A DNA stretch of 64,000 nucleotides from Stercorarius parasiticus. Its lineage: Eukaryota; Chordata; Aves; Charadriiformes; Stercorariidae. The DNA is taken from the NCBI GenBank assembly GCA_013396915.1, contig VWZL01000194.1, positions 257,127 to 321,126 on the forward strand, in the 5' to 3' direction. Shown one piece after another: positions 24,353-33,930 of the stretch (positions are counted from its first letter, which is position 1; each line of letters opens with the position of its first letter). The position numbers and the translations under genes are program-made. The notes under the pieces are model-generated. The model ran no database searches. It was not told where the DNA came from and saw nothing but the letters and a program-made list of their open reading frames with translations.

Positions 24353-26610
24353 TTTTATTTACTGCTTCTGCACTCTAGTCACAAGGGTGTCCGGCATCCC
24401 TGGCTTAGGGGCTGGTAAGAGAGAGAACACAGGACTGGTCAGTGAAACACTTTTAGAAGCTTCCCTTCAGAAGAGGAATTTCTCTTGCTCTCATTTTTTA
24501 ATCAGCTTCCCGCTTCTACTGCTAATAACAAGAAATGTTGTTCTGGCAACAACTAGAAGAGTTTTTTCCAAGTTCAAAATGCTAAGAATAAAATTTATAG
24601 TGAAATAGTTACAGCCTCCCAGTGCCTGGAAATTCCTTGGCAGTAGGTTTTTGCTCCAGAGAAATATTGAATCGATGGTGTGCTAACAGCTCAGGAGCCT
24701 ATTACAATAACATGCATACCTTGAGTCCAGACAATCAATAACTCAGCAGGATGCAGCTACCAGAAAACAACAACAAATTAGTTAGATTTCCATAGACTAT
24801 ACATTTGGTGAGTAATAATCAGTAAGTAGAAATGAACCTAGCCTAGAGAGACCACTGAGCCAAATGGAGATCTTTTATTCATGTTTCAACTACTGCATTC
24901 ACTGAGTGGGATGTTTGTGGAGGGCTTCAACCCTCTAAATATACATGTGCAAGTTTGACTTTACACACATATTCCTACTGAGCTCAGTTATTTTATTGTT
25001 AACAGGACTTCTGTTTGCAGAGGTTTTTCAGTATGAGCCAGTATAGCGGTCCAGTAGTGAAAGACTGTCAGGCTTAAATTTAACGTATCCTATTATTTGT
25101 ACATTCCTACTTTGAGGTACAGCCAAAGGTGCCCTCTGCCTATCGGTAAATACAGTCCAAAGGTCAAATCTTTCTCAGTTTACATATTACTGATGCTGAC
25201 TTATATTCTTAGAAGTCAGCCAGGATTGACCTCTGGCTGTATAAAGCACTTTGAGCATAAGAGCTCTCAGAACAGCAGAACCACAAATCACCAGGTCTAA
25301 GTACTACAGTTTTAAGGCTGCTTCCATGGTATCTATACAACCAAACTGCTGCTTCATTGGAGAGAGATACAAGTTTATTTTTCTCCCTCTAGAACAAAGA
25401 GCATTTTCATTTCTTTTTAATCACAGATACCTATCAAAAGTTGATTAGCTCCTTATTGCTAGAGCTTCTATTAACTAAAGCTTAAGTAAGGAAAAGCTTG
25501 CAAAAGCACAGGTGACATCCACACACCCCAGATGAGTTCACTGGGACCGGAGTTGTGCCTGTCCTGCCCCCCACAGCTTTGCATCTCAGCACCAGCCTTA
25601 CATTTTGCCAAACACCTTTACAAAAGGGGAGGGGGCACAAACGATGATCTAAATTACACTTGACTAAATTCAAAGCAGCTCAACTTATTCACCTAAGTGT
25701 AAAATTAGATGAGAAAGTAGCCCTAGAGCATTAGAATTTTAAATGTTTCTCACACTCATTGAGTAGGCAATTTCTGAGGAGCCAGATTTCACAAGGTACT
25801 AGCTGATTTTATCTGCGCGGGTATTAAAGTCTTCTACGCACGTATTAAAGTCTTCTATTCTTGACAGATTTTAAGGAGCCTTTTTCTGAATACAAGGTTT
25901 TATTTAGTAGCAATTCTTCCTTTAGAGCAAACTGGAGCTCAGTCTACTCAGATCCTTATAGCTCAGAGCTCGATTCCTATCAACTAACATAACAAACCTG
26001 CCAGCAATATCTAGGGTACCCATTTGTGCTCCTTTAAGATAAATGAAAACTCCTGAAATCCTTCTAAGATTGCACCTCCCAGTAGAACCAGCCCTTGCAG
26101 CTTCACTAGGAGAATATTTGGGTTATTCAGCATCTGCTCAGAAAGGAAAGAAAAGGCTACTGTTGCCTGCTGGTCTCAAAGGGCTTTTCCCAGCTTCCAG
26201 GAGAAGGTTGGCTGGGAGGTGGCGAACAGGATTCACCCGGAGGCGTTTACACTGACTGCTGTGGGCTGTAAAGAGAGCCGTGAGCCCAGCTGGCAGCATG
26301 GCTCTGCTTGGTAGGAAGAGGTTTAGTAAGCAGGTCTAATAAACCACTTTGTACAGAATTAATTAAGACTGTTGCTAGCTAGCTAGGAAATGACTTTGCA
26401 TCCAAATGTTGTTGTGCCTGCTCTGATTTGTATTGCCACCTGAAACGCAAATACCACATAGGACGTATTATAGAGATATATTAGCTTATTGCTTTTAGTA
26501 AAGTCTAAATGCCTACCGCGAGCTCTCAGAAGAAAGGATGTCTGCATTAAAATTGGCCTTCTTCAACAAGAGAGATCATGCATAGCTTATGATATCAGCT
26601 AAAAAAGCTT
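24353..26610. other. Gene-free interval
   Basis: I see no gene. The interval is mostly AT-rich unique sequence with a 21-bp tandem duplication at 25821-25857. No open frame shows a domain. Confidence 0.45.
25821..25857 (+). repeat. 21-bp tandem duplication
   Basis: The unit GTATTAAAGTCTTCTACGCAC (25821-25841) is followed directly by a second copy, perfect over its first 16 bases (25842-25857). It looks like a recent replication-slippage duplication. Confidence 0.9.
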
Positions 26611-26611
26611 T

Positions 26612-26660
26612 TAATTACAGAGTCCTCATTCTGACTAGATCTAGTGAGCATCTGCAGATG
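26612..26660. promoter_or_regulatory. TAATTA plus paired E-boxes
   Basis: A TAATTA core (26612-26617) is followed by a perfect 12-base palindrome ACTAGATCTAGT (26634-26645). A second palindrome CATCTGCAGATG (26649-26660) is made of two abutting E-boxes, CATCTG and CAGATG, the form preferred by neurogenin/NeuroD proteins. LIM-HD plus E-box elements are known from motor-neuron enhancers where LHX3 and ISL1 act with proneural bHLH factors. The motifs are seen; the enhancer role is inferred. Confidence 0.35.
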
Positions 26661-28755
26661 ACACCACCCACAGTACTGAACAAGTGTATACCTGCCTGTG
26701 TATTTATTTTTATTTCATGTTCATTACTTATTTTTCATTTATAAGAAACACAAATTTCCAAAATAAATAAGAATCCCTCTATTAACCCAAAACTTCAGGA
26801 CCCCATCCCTGCACCACACACTGATCCAAGCTGAGAACAGGCAGGCAGGATTATCTTAAATGAAGATATTAAAGATAAGGCTGTGCCTCTCAGAACATAC
26901 ATTAAGTTGCTCCAAGAACATACGTACCTGTGTGGGTGTTGGGGAGGGTCCGAAATTGTGAATTCCATTTCAGAGAGACATTTTCATATGTATGTGGGGA
27001 AGCATTCAGCAGTGTCATGAAGTGATCTATGTCTATTGCCGTCAGCAGCGTCGGCACAGGCCAGGCACAAGCACTGCAGTGAACTTACACACTCGTGCAC
27101 GTGGAACTATTTTTCATGGAATTGATGAATTCTGCAGTGACGTTCATAGCAGTAGGACACATTATTGCTGCAATATATGACTATCAGTAACACCTACAAG
27201 CCTTTAATATTCTGCAGCTGAACTGGGGAAACAGAAGAAAGTTGCTTGTAAATGCCTAATTCGCAGTTTAACTGGATTGTCTGTCAAAATAACTCTCAGA
27301 TGTGAAACCTCAAGTAGGAAGCTTAAAAATCAGAAAAATGCGAAGAACTTCTTGATGAATGTTAAAAGCATTTTAGAGAAGAAGAAAACTAACAGAATAC
27401 TTTTCTGCTTTCATCCTCATCACTGAGTTTCAATTAGCTCTGTCTCTACAGCTATCTAATCACCGTTTTTTCTGCAGTCTTAGCAACTCCATTACCTGAA
27501 TAGTAAATATGGTAATTTCAAGCGAGAGGGTTTTGTGGGCAGAAAATAGCAAAATGGATTTTGCCCTTCGTTTTCTCAATATAGGAAATGTTTCTTGCTC
27601 ATTTCTATTTCACAGTTCATTTGTTTTGATGGGAGTGCTGGCTAACTGCAGCGTGCTTCAGGATTTGCAGCTGCACTCCCTGTTTCTATCCTTATCTCTA
27701 TGGATAAAGTTGCTCTCCGTCAAAGTGCCTGGTCGCTCCAATGCAGGCTTCCAAATCTACCCCTCTGAGAGAGCACGCAAGTTAGTCGGTGGCAGGAGGA
27801 TCACAGACTTTGAGCAGGAATGGACAGAAGGGCTGTAATGCAGAAAAACAGACTAAAAAATGAGCTTTTTATGTTAGGCGAAAGGGGCTGCCTGCTCCTG
27901 CCTTGCTCCAACTGCAAGCCTGTTGCAGGATCAAGGTGATTCGTAGCCTGGGAGTCCATCAGCCTTTGCCTGTCGCTTCCTCTATGTTTGTACTGCACCC
28001 AGCACCGCGCTGTCACCATGCAAACAATGAGCAATAGCTGCAGAAGCAGCAGCACAAAGCAAGTGGTCATCGGCTTATGGGAGCTGCCCTCTCCAGAAAC
28101 GCGGCGATCCAGCAAGACACATCCTAGTTTGCATTCCCGTCATTTGAGATGCCCGACAGTTCATTGCATGAAACATTGTCCAAGGGTTTGGCAGGAAGTT
28201 GTGTTTAACGGCAGACTCTCATAGGAGGCACTTGATTATATTAGACAGATAATTATTGATCCAGCTATAGTTTATCCTTGCTGCCTAATTTCAATAAACA
28301 GCAGCTTGGGGGAATTAGCAAGGGATTCTGTTCCCCCTCCCCCTGCTTCTTCAGGATTTGTCAGAAACAAGATGATTTATGTGTATTCCAGTAAGATTCT
28401 CGTTTGTTGGCAGGCTGCAGGGATTGTTTGGGGTTGGAAGTACTAAGCTTTTATATTTAAATGCTTCCGTGTGAGTATTCATGGGTCTCACTGCCTTGCA
28501 TTGTAATATCTGAATAATAACTGTGACTTATGCAAACCAGTTTTCAGCTGTTCACTGTGATCAATTTTTCATTTTAAGCAACTCCCTGCCATCCCAGGAA
28601 AAAAAAAAATAATCTGATAGGCAAGAAGAGTGAGATCCAAGGAAGGTAGTAATACTCTTCCCTTTTTAAATAATGCACAACTCATTTCTGGAGCACTTTC
28701 AAATGTGTTGCTTTCTATTAAGCACGGATAATATTCTGAAGATGTTCTCCCCTCC
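26661..28755. other. Gene-free interval
   Basis: I see no gene. Block 28205-28330 and block 28440-28580 are AT-rich and repeat-free, with TAAT/ATTA and TTATGCAAAC words, and may be conserved non-coding DNA. The open frames at 27509-27838 (plus) and 27801-28115 (minus) show no known domain. Confidence 0.4.
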
Positions 28756-28761
28756 TTTCAG

Positions 28762-28929
28762 GTGAGGTTTCGGAATAACAAAGCACAAGAACGGAGGTCT
28801 GCCTGTTACAGCACGGACCAAGACCTGGCTGGGCAAACGTCCACGAAGCACAGGCAGGACTGGAAAAGCTCCATGTTTGGCATAAAGGCAACTGGGAGAG
28901 TTATTCCCTGGTGCTGTGCGCTGGGATAG
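28762..28929 (+). other. Short homeodomain-helix-like reading frame behind a splice acceptor (doubtful)
   Basis: After a pyrimidine-rich stretch ending CCTCCTTTCAG (28751-28761), the plus-strand frame reads VRFRNNKAQERRSACY and continues 55 codons to a TAG at 28927-28929. The first 12 residues resemble the homeodomain recognition helix ([12 protein letters not shown]) and start at the same residue as the LHX3 exon at 63990. However, the invariant Trp is Arg, one recognition Arg is Asn, nothing after residue 13 resembles a homeobox protein, and no upstream homeodomain half was found. It may be a decayed homeobox exon, but chance is the more likely explanation. Confidence 0.12.
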
Positions 28930-31900
28930 CAGCTACTCCACCCCATCCCAGAGGGTGTTTACCAGAGACTAGCATTTCTAGAACTAGCAACACATGAAAA
29001 ACACTGCACAAACACAACATATCACAGCAGGCGCTTCCAAAAACAACTGCGGGAATGGACCTTCTCTCTTCCAGGAAGCTCATTTGGCCTAAGGGGCAAT
29101 GGTTGCTGCTGAACTAGGAAAGGATCGGGAAAATATTCACTCCCTGACAATATTCAAGTAGACTAAGTCTATTAGTGAGGAAACGCTCTCCTGCCAGCAG
29201 GAAAAGTGATGCTTAACTAGATAACTTCACTTGATAAATGTGAGCATCCCAGACAATTTCCCCTGAACATGAGCCTCTGGTCATTCTCCCAGGTTGATTT
29301 CACTCGTGTGCAATGGTTGTCTCTGAATTTCACTCACTTGATGAATAATTTCAGTTCCTTCAGGGAACAGTTCAGTGTTTTTTCTCTTTTTTAACGAAAA
29401 CCTCCCACTTGGGAAGTGAAAGAAAGTTCTTACTACTAATAGTTAGATCTCTGTACCAAAGCTGGTAAACAAGTTTAAAAAAGCATCCTGGTTTTATTTC
29501 TAGTTGCTACTTCATTTGGGAGCCCAAGTTGCTGGAAGACTGCTAGGGCTGTAGTTCTCTCTTACTGGTACAATTTGGAAGCTTGCTGTATAATAAACAC
29601 TTCATTAAGCATCAGACTGATGCATTATGACATGATTTACAGATAAGCACTTGGAAATACTCTGCTCACTTACAGGCCTGGGCTCCCCAGTGGGAACCAG
29701 CTTGTGGTTTTCTCAAGGCCAGATTGATGCTCTGGTATTTCACCTTATGCCCAAGAGTCACAGTAGCCAAAAATCTTTCCTTAGCTACCAGATACAACAG
29801 TCACATAGAAAATTACTTTCATGTGTATCCATGAAAAATCCCTGAATCAGCAATAACCATGTACTCCCAGTCTGAGATGCTTCATGTAGCTCTCTGCAGT
29901 TAGGAGGAGCCTGGACTTCTTGCAGGCATCAGCAAGGAGTTCTTTTGTCCAGCAAAATACAAGAGAGACAGATTCTACACACAACAGAATATTTCATACT
30001 GTCACTTACTAGTTACTTTACTTTGAAGAAAGGTTTCAGGACAACTCTTTTATTGCATTAACCCTTAAATACTGACAACTAAAAAAAAAAAACCCAACCC
30101 TCTTCCAATCTTAATTTCAAGGGCTCCCGTCTGAGTCACAGCCCTCATTATAACTTTTGCCTAAAAAAAAGGTGAGAGAAGGATCTGTTGTAGCTAGGAA
30201 TCCCAAAATAAGCAGTAAAGCTGGGCTGGCAGAGCCTGCCTATTTCCTCTGACCTCCTACATGAGGACGAAAGCCCTTTTCCAGAAGCTTTTGCAGTGGT
30301 TGATCAAGATAACAACCTCCTGACAGCACCTGGCCTTGTTTTAAAGACTTTGGTGGCAAATACCGTCACGGCCCACGGGAAGTGAGCCCAGCAGTGAATC
30401 ACCAGCACAGCACTGCCTGAGAAAATGTAACAGGTTCAGTCAAGAGTTATTGGGGTGAGATGGATTTCACAAAATATGAAGGCTCTTTTAGAAAAGATCC
30501 TGTGTTATTTTTCACTCTCTTGCAGCACAAGGGTCTAGGATCTCCTTTGCTGAATATTTAGTGAACAGCATCTGCAGCATCTTAATTACAGTAGCTGTTC
30601 TCATCTTAATCTCTTGCTTCAGAATAAGGTTAAGTGTAATCTGTCCTAGATTCTTATACAGATGGTTCATTTCTTAAATACTTGAGAAGAGTTTAGTCGA
30701 TCTTTAATTCCTTAATCTGGGAACCAAGACCAACCAACCTGATTCTGAATGATATTTTACCAGATTTTACAAGAAAAATGTCACACACGCACATACATCT
30801 CCCAGCAGGGGTTGATTTCTTTTCAATACTTTTTTTCATTCCAATGAAAGTTGCTGGACGTGAGAAGATCCACACATGACTCTCCCTTGCTCCCATTAAC
30901 CCCAATAACTACACAGCATTATGGATAAAGAGCATCTGAGTGGCAGGAGAAGCTAGCAAGTACCTTTTTCTTTAGTTGAAAGACAGCAATTTCTAAACAG
31001 TTTGATAATATATTCAGCAGCTGTTTTTTTTTTATCTATAGCCAGATTGCCAGCATTGCCAAAAAATACATTTGTATTTTCATTTGTATTTGTATCACAA
31101 TTTTGTGATTGGACATAGATTTCCTTTCTGCAAGAAAACTACGCCAAAGCAATTTTGATTCTGGCAAGAAACAAAATGAGACACATAATGGCAGTTTTGA
31201 ATTAGGTTCATACTGCAACATAGCATGATTACAGCTGTGAAAATTGCTGATATAAAATTTTAAAAGAAAATTTTGTCTTGTGATTGTTTATCTGAGTGTT
31301 GAACCAAACTTCTTGACCTTCATGCAGCTATAAACAAAAAAGAGTAAATTTTTCACTTGGACTAAGGGAATAAAAACCACAGAAGTTTTGACTACACTTT
31401 TTCTTGACTGGTCCAACTTCCCTTTATGAGCTGAATTTCTCTCTCTCATTCTCAGTATTGTACCAAGGGAACCCCAGCTGATACGAGAGCACAGTTACGC
31501 TAGCTGCTCTGCACTCCTCGTGAGAAGTGATGACAGCCCCCAAAACAGACAGAGGAAGTTGTTTCAACCTCAGTTGTCAAAAAATCACAGCCCCAAAGTC
31601 CTGTAGTGGAGTCAGCCCAGGGCCCCACATCTCCGGAGTCTCAACTTGTCATCCAGCACACAGCCACTCTTTTCAGAGGAAATTACCGTGTGTTCACTTC
31701 TTTAAGCTAATAATCACTTCACCATTTTAATTCCCCAGCTCTTGGCTTGTGCTTATTATTTCAAGCTTTACATTCAGTAAGACCCTAATGGAAGCTCAAG
31801 AAATGAGCTCCCCAATACAGTCACTTCTCTTCGTGAACTATTACAGAAGAGGTTCTGCCTAGGTTGACCTTTGGCAAGCCTCCAGGGAGGGCATTTTGAC

Positions 31901-32383
31901 ATCCTTTCTAGCAATCCTGGTAGCTCCAACACAAGAGTAATTGAGAAGTTTTATTTCCTCTCACAAAAACTGTGTTTGTTTTGTGAGCACTTTAAAAAAT
32001 AACCATGATGATGCTCCTAACACTGCTCTGTGTTAAAAGCAGATGGCTCTAGAGAGCCCTTGAGATGTTCCTATGGTCACGGATTTCTGCAGCACATGGC
32101 AAAGGCATGCTGGCTACCTCCCACCCGTCAGTGGGAAGGTACTGTACATGTTTTTTGGGCAAAACTTATGACAGAGATGACAATGAGCTGGTCTGATCGG
32201 ACAGAAATCTCTCCATGATGAAGAGAACCTAGTAGGGCCCAGATGAACCCCTTGTAAGTCAGCTTCAGTCCAGACCCTGACCCAACTGATGCTGTTCAGT
32301 GCACACTGAGTCAGTGCAGTTGCCACTATAGCTACCTGCCTCCTCCAGCCCTTCTTTTCTAGGCATTCCCCTCTTTTGTGTGA
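28930..32383. other. Gene-free interval
   Basis: I see no gene. The interval is AT-rich unique sequence. A small palindrome ATCACAATTTTGTGAT lies near 31096 beside short CATTTGTATTT repeats. The block around 30550-30620 has TAAT cores and a CATCTG E-box. No open frame shows a domain. Confidence 0.45.
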
Positions 32384-32388
32384 TTGGG
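32384..32388 (+). repeat. Left target-site duplication of the solo LTR
   Basis: TTGGG directly abuts the TG end; the base composition matches the right flank CTGGG at four of five positions. Confidence 0.5.
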
Positions 32389-32871
32389 TGCCGTGGTTCA
32401 ACCCCAGCCAGCAACTAGGACCACACAGCCGCTTACTCAGTCCCCCCCAACCCCAGTCAAGTGGGGAGAAGAGGGGAAAAAAATTTGTGGGTTAATATAA
32501 AAAGAGTTTAATAGAACAGTAACAGAAGAGGAAAATAATAATAATAATAATAATAATGGTAAAAGAACATTCAAAATAAAGTGATACAAGTCACTCTGAC
32601 CACCTGATGATCGGTTGCCCAGCCCATCCTGAGCAGCAATTGCAGATTCCTGCCCCCCGGCCAACCCCCATATTGACCATGACATCTATAGCACGTCCTG
32701 TCTGTGCTCCCTCCCAGTGTCTATGGAAAGCTGAAAATGTCCTTGACTAATATAAACATTGCTTAGCAATGACTAAAACAATATGGTTTATCAACATTAT
32801 TCTCATACTAAATCCAAAACACAGGAGCTACTGGAAAGAAAATTAACTCTATCCCAGTCAAAACCAGGACA
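32389..32871 (-). mobile_element. Solo LTR of an avian endogenous retrovirus
   Basis: This is a 483-base solo long terminal repeat lying on the minus strand. It begins TGTCCTGGTTTTGACTGG (32871 downward) and ends with CCACGGCA at 32389, so it has TG...CA ends. It matches the layout of an LTR I recognise as abundant in non-galliform birds: conserved 5' U3, a promoter zone, an AT-triplet stretch (32534-32558), an ATTAAA polyadenylation word (32512-32507), then U5. In the promoter zone (about 32660-32690) the TATA region looks shortened and decayed relative to the usual form. No internal retroviral genes are present on either side, so it arose by LTR-LTR recombination. Flanks TTGGG and CTGGG fit a diverged 5-base target duplication. 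Confidence 0.88.
32534..32558 (+). repeat. (AAT)n microsatellite inside the LTR
   Basis: Eight AAT/ATA triplets lie in the LTR. This stretch is a normal part of the family and tends to vary in length between copies. Confidence 0.9.
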
Positions 32872-32876
32872 CTGGG
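32872..32876 (+). repeat. Right target-site duplication of the solo LTR
   Basis: CTGGG directly follows the CA-type end at 32871 and pairs with TTGGG at 32384-32388, with one mismatch. Confidence 0.5.
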
Positions 32877-33289
32877 AAAGCTTCCCCACACACTGTGTCT
32901 CCACAGGGGGACAGCGGGTGGCCAAAGCGATACTAGAGGCGCATTCACCTCATCCTGTGCTTTTGAGCACCGTCCATAAAACGCGTGTTGCTGAATGACC
33001 CTGATTGCGATTACTCTAGTTTGAGAAAGGTTACCTACATACTTTATGTAAATGGCACCGTAGTGGTTACAAATATGTTTGAGAACGAGGGATGTCACTG
33101 AGAGGGATTCATTCCGGGGATGCAAATGCCTGCCAGCGTGCAGTGGCAGAACCTGAAGCCTCTTTGTTACCCCCGTCCCCGGACCCAAGCCAGATGGGGG
33201 GGGCCCTGAGGAACCACTCGCCCCAGGATACCCGCACCAGCTCTGAAAATACCCCTGGGAGCCCCAAAGCCACATGTATTAACGCATTG

Positions 33290-33680
33290 ATCTCCGAGTT
33301 AACAGTAATCTTTTTTTATCTCTCCTCGATAAATCAGCGGCTCCTCAGGCCGAAATCTCCCAGTGGGGCTGACAGGAGCCCTCCCGGCCGTGCCGCCCTG
33401 CGCAGGCTCTTTGTCACAGCCCCTTCCCCCCGCGCGCGCTCAACTTCCCCAACTTCCTAATGGGCCTCTTGGCAAGCAGCAATTTTTCTCCGAGATTATA
33501 AATTTCAGCCGTTGCCCTGATACAGCAGATGTTGGTCTTCCAGCTCTCCTCGATTGGTCCCCGGTGACAGGAACCGATCGATTTTTCGCCTCGGACTGTG
33601 CGGGCGGATTAACACCGTGATAAATGGCTGAGGATTGATTTGCACTTAATTGACAATTTGGTGAACCTGTACTAAAACCC
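33290..33680. promoter_or_regulatory. Shore of the 33.7-kb CpG island, possible conserved element
   Basis: The left shore of the island mixes GC-rich and AT-rich words: an inverted CCAAT box (ATTGG, about 33553), CCGATCGAT at 33574-33582, GGATTA near 33606, TTGCACTTAATTGACAATT around 33634 and GATTGATTTGCA. The composition resembles conserved developmental enhancers rather than promoter-only DNA. Function is inference. Confidence 0.35.
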
Positions 33681-33772
33681 CGAGGTTTGGCTCCGGCAGC
33701 GAGAGCGCCGGGGTAATCTACGGCCCGATCGATGAGGCGAGGCCGGGCCCCGCCCGACCGAGGCGCCGCGGG

Positions 33773-33787
33773 CCGACAGGGGGCAGC
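33773..33787 (+). promoter_or_regulatory. CTCF-like core site
   Basis: CCGACAGGGGGCAGC matches the CTCF core (CCASYAGRKGGCRSY) at 13 of 15 positions, including the AGGGGGCA centre. It lies in the orphan CpG island and so could mark a domain boundary within the LHX3 downstream interval. Confidence 0.5.
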
Positions 33788-33819
33788 AGAGCCTGCGGGA
33801 CGGCGGCCGCGCGGGGCGG

Positions 33820-33853
33820 CCGTTGGGACCGTTAAAAACCGTTAAAACCGTTA
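33820..33853 (-). promoter_or_regulatory. Four tandem MYB-type motifs
   Basis: On the minus strand there are four YAACGG motifs: TAACGG at 33853-33848, 33844-33839 and 33834-33829, and CAACGG at 33825-33820. Start spacings are 9, 10 and 9 bases, near one helical turn, so all four would face the same side of the helix. YAACGG matches the MYB/MYBL2 recognition hexamer (YAACKG). Confidence 0.5.
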
Positions 33854-33880
33854 CAGCGCGGCCCTGAGGCGCTTTGCCCC

Positions 33881-33899
33881 GGGGGCAGGGTGGGGGGGG
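33881..33899 (+). other. G-rich tract, possible quadruplex
   Basis: Runs of 5, 3 and 8 G are separated by CA and T. The eight-G run can supply two tracts, so a four-tract quadruplex is possible at the right end of the orphan CpG island. Confidence 0.4.
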
Positions 33900-33930
33900 A
33901 CGGCGGCTGCGCCCTGCCCCGCCACACGTT

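Larger units (their letters stand above)
33690..33930. promoter_or_regulatory. Orphan CpG island
   Basis: This is a dense CpG block (many GCG/CGC words, CCGATCGAT at 33725-33733) with no gene recognised on either side. It lies about 28 kb downstream of LHX3. It holds a CTCF-like site, four MYB-type motifs and a G-rich tract. It could be the promoter of an unannotated non-coding RNA, a Polycomb-bound element, or an insulator. The open frames through it are compositional. Confidence 0.6.
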
